A model generated the notes under the pieces. The model saw only the letters and a program-made list of their open reading frames with translations. It was not told where the DNA came from and did no database searches. From positions 6,715,843 to 6,779,842 of the forward strand of contig JAEMBT020000003.1 of the NCBI GenBank assembly GCA_018873245.2: a stretch of 64,000 nucleotides of DNA, read 5' to 3'. The translations under genes were made by a program, and so were the position numbers. This DNA is from Archegozetes longisetosus (taxonomy: Eukaryota; Arthropoda; Arachnida; Sarcoptiformes; Trhypochthoniidae). Below, in pieces: positions 47,786 through 63,000 of the stretch (positions are counted from its first letter, which is position 1; each line of letters starts with the position of its first letter).

Positions 47786-50649
47786 ACTAATCATTTGTTG
47801 ATTTTGAACAGAATTTCTATAATTTGCCTAAAAAACTTTTTTTGACGTAATTTATATTTATTTTGAATTAAAGCCAATTTGATTAAAAGTAGGAATAATT
47901 TTACTCAGATTATATAGAGAATAGTTACACAAAGTGCAAATGTTTGACAAATCGATTTAATTCTATTTCTAGTAATAACTCGTAAGTAGAAATTAAAGCA
48001 ACCAAATTTAAATGTTCAATATCTTGGATCTGTAATCTTCAGATCAATATATTTCACAACTATGTATATACACTTAAGTGATGTATCTGTTCCTAACTCA
48101 TTTGAAATTATATCAATTCTAACTACTGAAACCGTGGTTCATTGTATTTTATACCTAAATCTTTGTGTAATACAAAAAAGTTAACATTTTCATCAGTTAT
48201 GACTTGATTGAATTGAAAAGTTATCAAACTTTACTTATCATTCATATAAATCTAATCATTAGAATAATTTACAAGTTAATTACAAAAGTTTTCAATTGCA
48301 ACAAACTATCGGAATGAGCTTTAAATTATCAGAAATGAAATCTAGAAGATGTCATTAAAAAAAGTTGGTATTCATGTTGAGTGAAATTGGAGAAAAGTTT
48401 GAGCCGACAGGAAAAGAATTAAAAATGATGACGTCAAGATCACGTGATAACGCATTTGAATGAGAGTTGATTTCTATACCAGTTTTGTACAAATCTCACT
48501 TCTATTTATACATATATATATAGATATAGTTTATATGTGAGTATTAGTTCTATAGATATAGGGTTTGACTATAGTATCAGACATTTTAGTTGTAATGCAT
48601 GTAATGCTAGCACTGGTTCTACTGCCGGTGCAATAGTTAGTGAACAAAGACTACTATAGACTACTTGTCGAGTGAAAATAGATATTCTCGCCATCAGAAC
48701 ACTAATCTAATTAATTGCCATTGATTTTAATTCTGTTTTACCTCTACCAGCGAGACTACTTGTTAACTTATCATCGCTAAGGTGAGATTTTGTCTCTATT
48801 TTGTTCATTTGGTTTATGTATAATTATTTACATAACATTTAAATGAATACTATGAGCGCGAGTTAAGCGCATATCAAAACCATTCCACTCAATGCTAGCG
48901 ATCAGGCATTCAATAGTGCATTGCATTCGTCTCTATCTTGAGTTCCCTAATTTCGACCATTTATTCACTCATTGCTATCGCTATTCTTTGCGCTACTTTT
49001 CATAATAAAGAAAGTCTTCATTTTCAGTGTAGTTTAAGGGATGAGTGTTTTAAGAGATTAAAATATATAATTTGACACTTATTATGATGTAAACACTGCC
49101 ATGTGTTGTCTGTGTCATGTTGTGGTCATTGCTATTCTGTAGCAACGATTTGACCACTTGTAATTTTGATCAACTTTTAATTTATTGATCTATTTAATCT
49201 TTTTACCATCACTTATTAATCCGACATATTTCTGCTCTCATTTTTCACCTTTTCGACATACTACTGCGATCATTATTGCATTTCATTATTTATTTCACTT
49301 TAATCTTATGCGACTCAAGGCAAGTTCACATTTTATTTTATTTTATTGTTTTATTCAATATTTAATTCACTTATTAATTCTTATTAAATCCATATTTGTT
49401 TTATGCAAATTAATCAATTAGATTATTGACAAATTTTTGAGAAAATCAATGACAATTTGTTAGGTTTTAAAATTACACTTTTTAATTAAATATGAACTCA
49501 TTGTATTTAGCGTTTTAATTGTTTTGTTTTCATTTTGCTCAACCTATTAAATTATATTGCGTTTTAATTCAATGTCTACCAAATCTTATTAATCAGTAGA
49601 TTTGAGCCAATCGATTAGTTTATCAATAATTAATGTTCATAAATATTCGTTAGAAATTATATGCAAATGAAGTAACGAAAATCAAATTAATTCAATAATT
49701 AATGAGAGATGTGATAAAAGATAAATAAAGGAGTGCGAATTCAGATAAATAAGATTTGTTTTGGTGCTCGTCAAGTAAGAAATGATAATTTGACTAAAGA
49801 TGGTGTCGTAAAGCAAAAAGTTATAGTGATTTTGGTATAATTTAGTATATAATAGTGTAATGAGAAAAAAACTTGTTATGCGCTAAAATGAATGCTGTTT
49901 TTTCAAGAAGGAAGTTATGACAGAGCACTGCACTGTCTGTTGCAGTATAAAAAAGCACGACTGATGGCTCTGCCAAGAAAGAGGTGCCGAGCCTATTATT
50001 TAGACCAATATAGTTTTAGTTAGAAAACCAAAATCAATATTACTTGCCTAATATCTATTTTCAGATTCTGCGCCACCTAAACTTATTATCTTCTTCCAAC
50101 TACTACTTTATAACTAAATTATACTATTAATCTTCTACTTATTTCTTATTTCTTCACTTCTATTACTATCGACAATCTTAATCCTAATTATCTTCCACTT
50201 GATGCCAAATCTGACTGAACAATTTTCAGCACGTCTTCCGTTATTTCACTTGAGCTATATATAAGTTATTATTACTTAATCGCTATAACAGAAGTCGTTA
50301 TTTGATTTGAAGTCAATTTTTGAGCAGCCTTTGTATAGAGGCTGCAAAGGAGTCGCATCGAGTGTGATATTCAGTTTTTCTAAGCTTTGTTTAAATTATT
50401 GATTACCAGTTCCAACAGACGTATTCACTTCTATTGTAGATACAAATATTCAGTAATAGCTCAGTTGACTGCTTTACAGACTATTAGGTTATTTGTGGGC
50501 TAATTGTCGAAATTGCATTATTTAATATTTCATAACTTGATTGCATGATCCAAGTGCTTCATTAACCGCAATCTTAATCTCTGCTCAAATAATAATGTAA
50601 TCGAATCTTATATATTAAGCAAATGCTGTAACAAGAGGTCAGTTTAAAA
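47786..50649. other. Intergenic between H1 and BAZ2
   Basis: 2.9 kb without a recognised gene. It should contain the BAZ2 promoter and leader. A small hairpin-forming patch (GCAGCC...GGCTGC) is seen near 50325-50346. Open frames such as 49185-49421 are low-complexity and unsupported. Confidence 0.45.
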
Positions 50650-53600
50650 ATGAGTTTATGGTCACCCGTCGATTTGGTTTCTGGAGGCACAGGAACAAGA
50701 AATGCCAATATAGCCCATAATTCTATGAATTCTTCACATTTTAGAAGTGAGTTCTCAATCAATGCCTGCTTTATCTTGATTTCCATCATGTCAATTATGT
50801 GTATTTGTTAATGAAAACCATAGTTGTTGAGCAAGTGTTGGGTCACTTGTATGCTAACCCAACTTCAACTTCTCGTTTCTCATCTGCCATTAATTCCATT
50901 GGTTTTGAAGGCAAGATATTTGATTGAATTTTGATTTGGTTTTTTAAACGCTCGTTTCGTTTCATTTGATTGCATTTCACTTTTTTCCTATTGTTTTGAG
51001 CTTATTCTTCACAAATGCATCACATTATCCTCTTATGATTAATCAATTACTGAATGTTTTATTAATTCATGCACGAAGTTATTCAAATTGAATGGTTTAG
51101 TTTTTTTTCAGATTCATTTTATGTCAGATATCATAATTTTCAAGTAAAATATAATACAAGTTATTCAACTTTGATTACAGGTGCCAAACGTGAAGATAAA
51201 TCTTCTGCACACAACTACACAAGTAGTCTATTATACGATCATTTGCTTCGTAGAAGTTCTTCCAAATTGAGTGATAGCAGCAATGTTTTCACTAAAAACG
51301 TGAATTCACCGATAAATAGGTAAAATTTGCAAACAGTTGAATATAGGGATAAGTTCTAGATTTTATAATTTATTTATAGTGTTGTGATGTCAAGTAATGA
51401 TCATTCTCCTGCATTACAAAATATAAGTAAGTTCTACAGTTGTTTCTATTATACAAATTTGCCTGTTCAATATTAATAACTAAAATAGTTCAATATGACT
51501 ACCATAAATCTTTTCGTAATATATTCCACTAATTTATAAAGTAAATGCTAAACTCTTAATTTCTTTTCTGCTAATAAATCTCTATCGAAGCTGTAATTTT
51601 ATTAACGATTTTTGGATTTTAAAGGAAATGCTAAAAATCAAGCGATAAAGGGTGTGATAGACATAAACCAAGTGTCTCGCGGTTCAAATTCATCTCTATC
51701 TCATCAAACGGAAGCCGAACAAGCATTACCTCTCGTCAAACCTAAAGCTAGTGATGAAGTCAATGAAAATTGTGATAAGGATTATAAAAGTATTAAGTAT
51801 ACAATGAGTAACAATGATGAAGACGATTGTAGTATGCCATTGAATTTATGCGTTAAAAAGCCAAGAGATGATTCTGAAGAAAGTTTGAATGTTAACAATA
51901 ACAAGATTTTGCCGAAATCGAGTCCAGCTCGCAATAACTTAAGCACAACAATAAATACACCTCAGTATAATCCATTGTCTCAATCGAGAAAACGCGGCCG
52001 AAAACCTAAATCATTGTTAGCCTCAACCGGCAACCTAATAGTTCCATCCACTGTACCCTCGATCACAAATTTTATTGACAACAAGCCTCGTAAAAGAGGA
52101 AGACCTCCAACTTTATCGCCTCCACTTGTTTCTCTTCAATCTCAACAACCATTGGCAGCTCATTCATCCAACTTAAGTAAGGCCTTGTCTTCTTCGAGTG
52201 CCTTTCAACACCATTTTCCATATGCAGTCTTGAATACTCCTCTTCAACCTGGATGGCCATCATTGAGCTCTACCGGACAGTTGGTATTTCCTGATAAGTT
52301 GAATGGTAGTGAAAGCCGACATGAGATTAATAAACTCGACTATAAACTCAATAAGAATAGTGCACATGAGCCAAATGTGTCGGAAAGCAGTGATAACATT
52401 GACTCGTTAGCCAGTGATTCAGAATCTAATGAAAATGAATCAAATTCGGACTCCGATTCTCAAACCAGTGGTAATAAGACTTCGGATTCACACGACAGGA
52501 AGTCTCTTGGGCAAAAACCACTGCCAGACGAAAAGGAGTTGCGCATACCTTTACAATATGGGTAAGAATTGATCCGTTTTGTTAAACATTCTTTTAGAAA
52601 TTTCAGTCTGTTCTCAACAAATTGACTTGAACTTTTTTGAACAGTTGGAAACGCCAGACAAAAATTATGAGTTTTAGTAAATCCGGTGTTAAAGGAGAAG
52701 TTGTTTATTATTCTCCATGTGGCAAAAAACTTAAAAGTTATCCAGAAGTTATTAAGGTATTCATCATGTGTTTTATTGACGTTAAGATTTTTACAAATTT
52801 TTTATTGAAACGGCTCTTATATCTTTAGTATCTATCAAAAAATGGAATTACAAACATTTCGAGAGACAATTTTAGCTTCAATTCTAAAGTTATTGTCGGA
52901 GATTTTCTGCAAAGGATTTCTGAATTAGGAAATGAAGTAAGTTATTGGAGTTGACTTACCATCAATTTAGCTATTCGTTTACTAATCGAATGACACTCTC
53001 TAGGTATTATTGAGTGAAAAGGAAGTAATTGCACAACTAGAAGAATTTAATAAAATTCGACGCAATCATTCATCAGTTTTGAGTTTGGATAAAAAGCGCA
53101 AAATCAAGAATGAGCCCATGATCAGTGAAGACATTCAACATACTCAAATGAGAAATTTAATAGAGAGAACTAGGGCTTTAATACCGAGAGATGCAAAGCG
53201 TATGAAATTGGATGAAATTAAAAAGTTGAGAGACAATGAAATGCATCTTAAAGAACAAGAAAGAATAGAAAAAACTGAACTAATGCGATTGGAAAAAGCT
53301 GCCAAAGCTCAACAAGTTGAAGAGGTTTGAAAACTAAGGCTAACCATAGCTAACTAATATAGTAATGACTAATTTTCTATTTGATAAAACAGTCTCGAAG
53401 AAAAAGAAGAGAGGAACTAGAGAGACAGAGACAGGAAGAAATGGTTAGAAAAGTTCAGGTAAGATCTGACTTCGATATATTGTACTAAAACTTTTCAAAT
53501 GAATAATAGAAGAATGAGATATGATTTCTGTTTATAGGAACGCGAATTAAAGCGGCAACAGTTGGAGATGATGCGAGAACAAGAAATGCAAAGACGTCGA

Positions 53601-56600
53601 GAGCTATTAATAATGGCTGATCTGGAAAGAGAAAGAAGACGTCAACATATGATGTTAGTTCGAGCTCTCGAGGCTCACAAAAAACAAGAGGAAAAGGAAC
53701 GCAAAAAAGAAGAAATTTTAGCTGAGAAAAGAGCTATCCAGGAAAGGAAAATCCAGAAGAAGAGAATCGAAATGGAATTGTTGAAGGAACTGAAGAAACC
53801 CGTAGATGATATGATGTTAAAAGATCTGCAGCAATTGCCAACACTCAATCGAATACCCGGACTGAAACTTCCGGGCAAGGCATTTGCTGACACTCTAATG
53901 GTTTTCGAATTTCTGCACAATTTCGGCGAAACTCTCGGTTTTGATATGGATAGTCTTCCAACGCTTAATACTCTGACAATGGCTTTGCTCAACTTGGATG
54001 AAAGTGCAGAAGAAGAATTATTGTCAGTTATACACCATCTTCTTGTGTGTGCTATTGAAGACCCGGGAATTCCTACAAACATTGTTACTATTATGGGACA
54101 AAAATTAAAAGACGCGCCTATCACCAACTATAACATAACTGAAATTTTGAGATTATACTTCCTGGCATTTGATTGTAATATTAAAGAAGACGCCAAACAA
54201 GACAGAGTTGAGAGTCGAATGGTTCACATCTTAGACAATGCCTATCCTTTTCTTTCATTAAGCGCTAATCAGAAGGCAGAAATACTTGCATTTTTATGCA
54301 ATGAACTTCTTTGTAATCAGGCTATTGTTAAACAAATTGACGAAAGTATTGAAACAGTCGCAAACATAAGACGTGACAGATGGGTTAATGAAACAGAACT
54401 GAGAAAATGGAAAACTATTAAACAAAAAAGAGAAAAGAAAACAGAACAACAAGACGAGGGCAAAAAGAATGAATTGGAAACAGCTGACGATGAAAGCGGA
54501 GACAGCGATGCAGAAGAAGAAGGACCAAATGGTTCGATTAACACCAATACTAATGATTCAGAAGATGAACCTGGACTTAGTAATGAGGAAATTGATAAAA
54601 AGATTGAAAAATTGAATAAACAATTCAACCAAATGAATAATAAATTGAATAAAGCAACGAATATGTATCGAGTGACACCACTCGGACAAGACAGGTATAG
54701 AAGACGATATTGGGTTCTGCCCAATGCTGGAGGAGTTTTTGTTGAAGGAATCGAATCTGGAGAACCTGAAGAAATTGAAAACAACCTTTGGAATGAAGGT
54801 GAAGAAAGTGCGATAACTGAGAATACTGCTAAACCTGATGAAATACTCAACCAAAAAGATGACGAAAATTCAGACAAAGAAGAAAAGAATGAAAAGAAAG
54901 TTGTTCTTGAATCGTCAAAGGATACTTCGTCAGTAGAAGAGAATGGGCAGAAAATTGATGATAAATCTGCTGAAAATAATCATGAAGGAAATGACAGTGA
55001 AGTAAAGCCTGAGAATATAGAAGAAGAAGAAGAAAAGAAACCGAGACTAGAAAATGATGGGGAATGCGTTGAAGTGAAGTCTGAAGTGAAAAAATCTGAC
55101 AGCACTGAAGATATGACTGTCTCGAAGGTCGAATCGAAGCGTGATTCTAAAAGTGACTCAAAGATTGAATCAAAAGTTGAGTCAAAGTTTGAGTCGAAAG
55201 CTGATTCAAAAACTGATTCAAAAACTGATGCCAAGAAACGAAAGGATTCTGAAAGCCATTCAGATGTTCAATCATCACTACAAGGTGATTCTCAATGGAT
55301 GTCTCCGTTCTTCGCCTCTATGTTAGCCGGATCTCTGATGCTTAACAATAACAGCAACTCTGCATCGAGCAATGGTGTATCTTCTCAACTTCCGCTTTCA
55401 TTTCCATTTGGCTTAGACTTAGCTAGTAGTAGTAGTAGTGGTGGTGGTGGTGGTGTATCTAAATCAAGTCAATCACACAAAACATGGTTTAGTGTATTGC
55501 CTCGAATGCCTTGTGATAATGAAACTAAAATAGATTCAGTTAAGACGGAAGACTTACAAAGTTCAAAACAGAACAAATCGCTCAATAAGTTGAACGAAAC
55601 GAGCGTTTCATCTCAGCAGCAAAAGCTTTTGCAACAATCTCCACTGTCATCATTGATGAATGGTTTGCCGTCTAACCTATTCATGCAGGCATTTCTTTAT
55701 CCTCATATTTTGAGCTCTTTGTTCAATCAACACAGCTTAGGCGGTGGTCCCTGTCCTCCAGACACGTCTCCATTTTCATTTGGATCTTCATCTTCCTCTA
55801 AAACTGCATCAACTCCAACATTAAACTCATCTCAAAATGTAGAGACAACTAATCCTGATATTCAAGAATCATCAGCTAAACCAACAACTAATACTACATC
55901 AAATTCTGAAATTTTAGCCGAACCCGATGTCGACGTTTGTCCCTCTCTCCAGAAACGAATAGCACAACAAAGAGAACAACAGTTCGATCGGCCACAAAAA
56001 ATCCCGATGGAATATCAACTGGGCTGGTGGAGGATTACTGATCCTTCACAGCTTAAGTTAATGCTCGAAGTATTACACGGAAGAGGAGTTCGCGAAAGAC
56101 AGTTACAAAAGCATTTGACGAAATACTTGAATTATGCGTCACAGTCTTGTAAGTCAAATGTCGCAGAACTCGAAATAACAGATATGGATAGATATATAGC
56201 CGAGAATTGTGCGTATGGTGCTCCCAAAGAAGGCAAATGCCCACACGATACTTGTTCGGAAAGCCAATGGTGTAAGGAAGTGGCTCTTCGTTTCGACATC
56301 GCTGTTTTGGAGCAAATCGAAGCTCTTGAAGAGAAAATTGCGACCTCGAGTATGCAAATCAGAAACTGGAAACCTATGCCTAGAATTTCTTGCAACGAAA
56401 ATATGAAATTTTGTGCGGCCGCCGCTTTTGTTGAACATAAGAAACAATTATCAGAGCAAAAGCTCAATGATTCTAATGATAAGATTAATGATGTAAATAA
56501 TTGTGGTGATAGTAATGATAGTAACTCTTCTTTAATTATTAATGAATCTCAATGCGAAGAATCCGGTGAAATAAATCCTGTTTCAGTAGAGCGCGACCGA

Positions 56601-58129
56601 CTTCTTGCGCTCGAAGCTGTGATAGAAAGGCGTTATCTCAAACCTCCCTTAGGTTTCAAGAGTAACACCATTTTGATTTCTACAAGTGCCGACTCGGGAC
56701 AAGCCGATGATTTTAACGATAACGCGGCCGACGAGAATGCCACCAGTGGTCTCTTACGATGGAGAGATGCCGTCAGAGAAGCCAAGTCTAGTGCTGAGAT
56801 TGCTTTGTGTTTGCACTTTCTCGAAAGCTGTATTGCGTGGGATAAGTCTATTATGCGTGCTGTGAGTACTCTATCAGTTTAATTACATATTAGCAAATAT
56901 TTTGTCACTATCCATTAGAGCCATTGACCAGATTCCAGTGTAAATGTAATGTATGTGTGATCTGAACCTTCAACAAACCGTAGTTCTCCTGCCATATCTT
57001 TATCTCAAATTATAACTATGATCTTGAATATGAATCGTTCGATACTTTGATTTGAAATCTTAGCGAATATTAATTTGGATTATTCTGTAATTGATAGAGC
57101 TGTCAATTTTGTGGGTCAGGAGAAAATGAGGCGCAGCTACTTCTGTGCGATGGTTGTGATAAAGGTTATCACACTTATTGCTTTAAACCTAAAATGGAAA
57201 GTATTCCAGAAGGAGACTGGTTTTGCTTCGAGTGTCAAAATAAGGTAATTCCAGTTCTGTCACTTTTTTATAACCTCTATCTAAACTTAAACAGCATAAC
57301 TTATAAAATGAATCCTTTCCTTCTTTACAGAATACCATCGATAAGGTTTGTGTTGTTTGTGGCAAGAAAGGAAAGTTATTGAATTGTGATTCATGTGTAA
57401 AAGTATTCCATCCCAATTGTCTCGATCCACCTGTCACTAAGTAAGTCGATTGCCACTTCTTTTACTCAATCCAATCTCACTTAAAATTTCTATTTCTCAG
57501 GCCCTTGAAAGGCAAATGGATTTGTCACATGTGTGGCAGAAAACCAAAGAAACCAAACCAACAAAAATCATCAAAGAAATCATTGAATTCATCGTGTGAG
57601 GACAAACAAACAGAATCCATGAACAATGCTTCCACTCCAGTGAACAGCAGTTCAAATTCGAACTCGAAAGAAAGTGGTAGACGTTTGGCCAACGGCTCGA
57701 ACAAAGCAGATAAAGAAACCAAAAAGGACAAAAAGTCAAAGCAACCAGACAAAAATACAGAGATTAATAATTGCAAAACCATCTTAGATGAGATGGAGAA
57801 CCACGAAGATTCGTGGCCTTTCCTGCTTCCGGTCAACACTAAACAATTTCCAACTTACAAAAAGATTATTAAGAAACCAATGGATACTACCACAATTAGA
57901 GCAAAACTGGAATCTGGCGGGTACTAAACTCTGTTATGAACTTATTGCTTTATAATTAATGCTTATGTTCTCCGATAGCTATAAGAATAAGGAAGAATTC
58001 GCAACTGACATCCGTCTGATATTTGACAATTGCGTAACTTTTAACGAAGACGAATCACCAGTAGGTCAAGCGGGACACACTCTGAGGGCTTTTTTCGAGA
58101 GCAGATGGAAAGAGTTGTATGGAAGTTGA
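50650..58129 (+). CDS. BAZ2B: BAZ2/Toutatis chromatin remodelling subunit (TAM-DDT-WHIM-PHD-PHD-bromodomain)
   Basis: Large accessory subunit of ISWI-type remodellers; BAZ2A is the NoRC subunit that silences rDNA, Toutatis is the fly protein. Thirteen exons: 50650-50746, 51181-51319, 51380-51426, 51625-52561, 52645-52756, 52829-52936, 53004-53324, 53393-53458, 53538-56861, 57098-57244, 57331-57440, 57501-57920, 57979-58129; 1992 residues. Order: Ser/Asp-rich N-terminus with two AT-hooks (KRGRKPK, KRGRPP); TAM/MBD about 396-470 (ELRIPLQYGWKRQT, YYSPCGKKLKSYPEVIKYL, ISRDNFSF); Lys/Glu coiled coil; DDT about 718-780; WHIM blocks (LGQDRYRRRYWVLP, GVFVEGIESGE); PHD1 1718-1766 (CQFCGSGENEAQLLLCDGCD); PHD2 (CVVCGKKGKLLNCDSC); bromodomain about 1896-1985 with the acetyl-lysine-binding Asn in TFNED. 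Phases all agree. The true N-terminus may have more exons upstream. BAZ2A and BAZ2B cannot be told apart; an invertebrate single form is likely. Confidence 0.95.
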
Positions 58130-60079
58130 AAATAGTTTTTATGGTCAACAATGATTATAATTAAATGAATTAAATGAATTTGATTTGTAGGTATTTCTCT
58201 AATCATTCCCTTCTGTCAGTTTTCTAAGGCTCACTTAGTGAGATAAGTAGCTGTGCCTCGTGTTTCACAAATTATATATAATATAATTTTATTTAAATGC
58301 AATTAATATTAGTATTTTTGTATATCTTCAACTCATTTCATATTATTGGACCAAATCATGTGTTGCAGTTCTTACGAAGTACTGCCATATTTATTATTAT
58401 TTATTAACATTCATTTTTGTCATTTTTCATTCATTTCACCAAAATTACGCGACCAATCATTTAATGTTTGATTCAAATAACAATCAGTGCGATTCAGCAC
58501 CAGTTATACACTTCTCAATAGTTGAATGTATTGTTTCAGATATCAAATGGCAGTAAATACTTTACAAACATCAATATAAATTGTACTTTTTTATCAATCT
58601 TAACCTTCTATCTCATGCTTTTCATCAAATATTGAGTGCTAAAGTGCTTCAGGCACAAAGTTCAGGACTCAGGCAAGTGTTGGGCATCACTATTACAGAT
58701 ATATGAAACAACTCCGTAATAAAATGACATATCTGTCAGTGCATCGAATTGACGTTTTAAACGTAGCTTATGTAATTCATATTATTGTTAACTCGATGAC
58801 AATTTTTATATTGAAACATATTGTCACTTGGATTATGCGATATTGATCGAAGAGAAGGAAAAGGGCTAAATCAACTAGAGATGCCATTTCAATTATTAAA
58901 GCGTTCATTTCATAACTTATATAACAATTTCGAGTGGAGACATTCAAGTTTTAAAACTTCCGTATAAGCAATATCTCAATTATGATTTTATATACATCAT
59001 CAAATTGAGAACTTTATATGAATTTAAAAAGAAAACTTCACCTCATTATGATGAATAGAGTTTGAATGAAGTCAAATTTTATTTAACCAAAATTAATGTG
59101 TTATTCACCACTTGTTGCATGATGAGATTATTTTATCTTGAATCAGATTACCCCGTGTATCGAGAAGACGGCTGACAAACTTTAAAAATACTCAACACAA
59201 ATGAAATTTGCACAAATAATCGAAATAAAATGAAATTGGTAGATTATTGATAAAATGACGGACCAGCTCCTATGTGCACTTCTGTTTTGACACCTCTAAA
59301 ATGGTTTTCACTTGTATTTGTGCTATTTTTCTAAGCTCAAAACATTCCGCTAATCGAATATATATCGAAGTGAATAAAACTTTGTATTTATGAGTCCTTT
59401 TTCCCTAAAGTAACTAAACAATGAGGATTTGAAACGAAATTGAAAATTAGAAAGAATGCAGTTTTCTAGAATACACTATTTTGCCCCATTAGTGCCATTA
59501 TAACTCTGAACATGCAAATGCCAAAAAGTACTCGAATAGACGTTTTTTTTGTTTACCGATATTTTCAGAGCCAATTATTGGATGATCTCAACTTTGTTGA
59601 GCGATTAATCAAATAGATAAGCTTCAAAATGACATATCATTAATTAATGCATTAACTATTTGTATTTTAAAATATTTTTTTTAAAAACTATTCCTCACTC
59701 GTTAATAAAAAGTGTTATGAATCGAATGACTTGTCAGTTAGACTCAGAACCTTATCCCATGCCAAATTAATAAAATATCTTATGCCTAATTCTATGATAT
59801 CGAAACACGGAATATTCTCTTTTCAAAGCAAAAGAAAAGATTTCGTGATCTAGAAAGTTGAACTACCCAAAGGTAATTGTTATGATTGAAAAGTTTGACA
59901 TAAACTGTGGCAAAACATTGAAAGTGTTGCTAAGTAACTATATTTTAGATTAGCTTAAGTAGAATTCTATGCAGACGTTTCGATCGGTCGGAATAGCACT
60001 GAATGAAAGTAAGAAGCAGTTGAAAAGAAGTCTAACCACATAATAGGTCTTATTAATCGATTTGATGGAAGTTTAAACG
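58130..60079. other. Intergenic between BAZ2 and the NHR-Roc gene
   Basis: About 1.9 kb of AT-rich sequence. It should hold the BAZ2 3'UTR and the next gene's promoter. No RNA gene or transposon recognised. Confidence 0.45.
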
Positions 60080-63000
60080 ATGAAGTTTCATGACATTCAT
60101 GGATCAAACATAATATTAGATGAATCTAAACAGAAAGCTTCGAGAACTTCATCCTTCTGTGATGCCATCGTATTCAGTGATAATCCGATTCGAATCAATT
60201 CCTATATTCCTATAAAGATTTCTTCTCCGGACGACCAATGGTTAGGCTCCTTATTTCTCGGTGTCACAACACGCAATCCGAGTTCTTTCGCAGAGACCTC
60301 TTTGCCAAAGCATATAATCGGTCTTTGCAATGAAGAAGACATTTGGATTAAATCAATTCCTCTTGATTGGGCAAATTCTAATATTACAATTCATGTGACA
60401 TTCGAGGGACAAATGCAAATAACTGCTAATGACGAGCCCAACGTTTCACAAAACTTCTTCACTGAACTTCCCGTTAGTTCTCCCCTTTGGCTTATTCTTG
60501 ACTTATACGGCTCTTCAAATTGTGTCCAATTCGCTACATATCAACATCCGACCTCCAGTGAAATGTTACTTCTTGGACCTGACATGACCACAGCCTTCAA
60601 GTGTGGAGCAGATGGTATTGTGCCCTATAATCGGACCAGAATTATGTTGATCGGTCCTAATTCTTCTGGAAAGTCGAGCTTAAAAAAAGTATTACTGAAT
60701 AACAGGTAAGTGAAGTGTTTTGAACCCATAAACTGTTCTCATAAACAATCATTTCACTTGTTATGCCTCAAACTCAAAAGTCAAAATTCCTTAGTTGTAT
60801 ACTTGTAGAAACCCTTCAAAATCATTATAAGACTAGATTCTTGTCAAACTCTATCTTTTAATTATGTCGTTTTGTTAATCACAATTTCTAACAAGTGTTT
60901 TGTTTAATTTGAAATTTATAAATGTTACTAAAACTCAGTTTAACTGTTGAACGAATTACTTTGACTAGTAGTAGTAGTTCTGTTCCGAGAAAATCCATAT
61001 AGTTATTAATTGCAAATTTTCCAATCATGTAGAAAAATAGGACGAGAAAAATGTTTAACTCTGATACCCACGCAAACTCGTCTCATCATTATTATCTATA
61101 TTTCTCTTTACTTGAAGCTTTTATGATAATTTGCAATTATATTGAATATGAATAATTGCTATTAAAAACACTGCTACATATTCTTTCTTCAAACATAGCT
61201 TTATTTATGCTGGTAGAGCATCAGTTACATGTTGTTACATCAATTTAGGACAATATTACCCTTTTGTTCAATAATTCAATTGACAAATTGTTTATTACTG
61301 TGATTTAGAACAATTATTTTCCAACAGATACAGCCTTACAAAACAGAAATATACTTAATTAGAAATCTCAAACTACGATAAATATTCATTAACCAAACAC
61401 TTCGTTCACAGAGAATGCACACAATTAGCTAAAAGCTAGTCTCCTGTGACGCCTCAAACTCATTCAAATTATTTTTTCTAATTCAAGCAATAGTTTTGAA
61501 GATATGGCAACTGATTCTGGATTGGATTCATCGATCATTTGTGTGTCTAAAAGTGATGGGCAATGGGTTGGTTCTAATGCGTTGAATCTAAATCAAAATT
61601 GCATTAAAACAAATTTCAAAGAATTGACTGAGAGTGAACTGTATCTAAATTTAGCTCAAAATATTGTTAGAGAAATCAATTATGTAAATATCGAACAGTT
61701 AGAAGAAATGACACCTAAATGCACCTCAAAAGATTTAGTTAAAAATGTTTTGAGACTTTCTACGAGAAAGATAAAGAGGTCTTATTCCAAAGAAGTCAAA
61801 CAAATAAGTGATATGGTATGATAATTCAGTTTATTTCATTCAATTCAGTCAAATTCATTTATTTTGTGAGCAGAATGATGTACCTGAAGAATTAGCTAAT
61901 ATGGTGGAGAATCTGATGAAAAATCAATCCGCTCTGAATGTTGAACCAAATAGAAAAAGCCTTATTCCAATCGAGGCTCCAAAACAAAATCGTTCAAAGT
62001 TTATTTTTAATATTTGGGATTTCACAGGATATACCCTTTATTTTCTTTTGCATCAGGTATTCTCACAGACTTTCTCGCAATCTTGATCTTCAGTTCAATT
62101 TGTTAAACATTTTACACAAATACTTGTTATAAAACATTATTCTTCAAAATTGCACAGCTAAATATATTTTCATATCAACTTTCGAAGTTATGCTTCTAAA
62201 AATGTTTACTTGTCCATAGACTAATTTTACTTCTTCTGATTAACTGAAACTTACAACTACAGCAAAGTTTGCCTAACTTCAAGTGTAGTTAAGTGCTTTT
62301 TCATTGCAATTTTTATATTATTTTTGAAAGTACTTAAATGCTGGTCAAAGTTAGACAGGTTTTACTAAAGTTTCTCAATTCGGAAGTAAGTTTGTATTGT
62401 CGAAATACAGTAAGAATGAGACAAGTATCCAACAGATTCTGTATATTCAGAGGCTGTCAGGCCCTCATATGATTAACTTTTGCTATAAGTTGTTGTGTTT
62501 ATTATCTATTTTAATTATAACGGCAATTCAGCAGTCTTAAACTCACAATTGAAGAGAGCGTTTTTTACAGATATTCTTCTCATCGTATGCAGTTTACGTG
62601 TTAGTAATAGATGTAAGCGAGGATCTTGACGCACCTCTTGAACTATCAAAAGAAGATTCACTTGTCGTGAGTATTTATAAAGATTGAGTTCACTGTTATC
62701 TCCTTTTTGAAAAGAATCCAATCAATTCAACTGATATTTTATTCAAGCTGTTCAAATTCTGTTCAAACATTTGTTTAAATCCTCCCAAAAGCAATTTTTT
62801 TCAAGCATTTCAGTAAATGATTGAACTTAGCTTACTTTTAACTAGAATTCAAATTTAATTTACAATTCATTTGACGTTTAGACTGAGTTACATAAAGGAG
62901 ACTTAAGCACATTAAATATAATCCACCACTGGTTGACTGTCATTCACTCAACTGTTGGTCGTTATCCAACTCCAAGCGAAAAACTAAATGATAAGGACGA

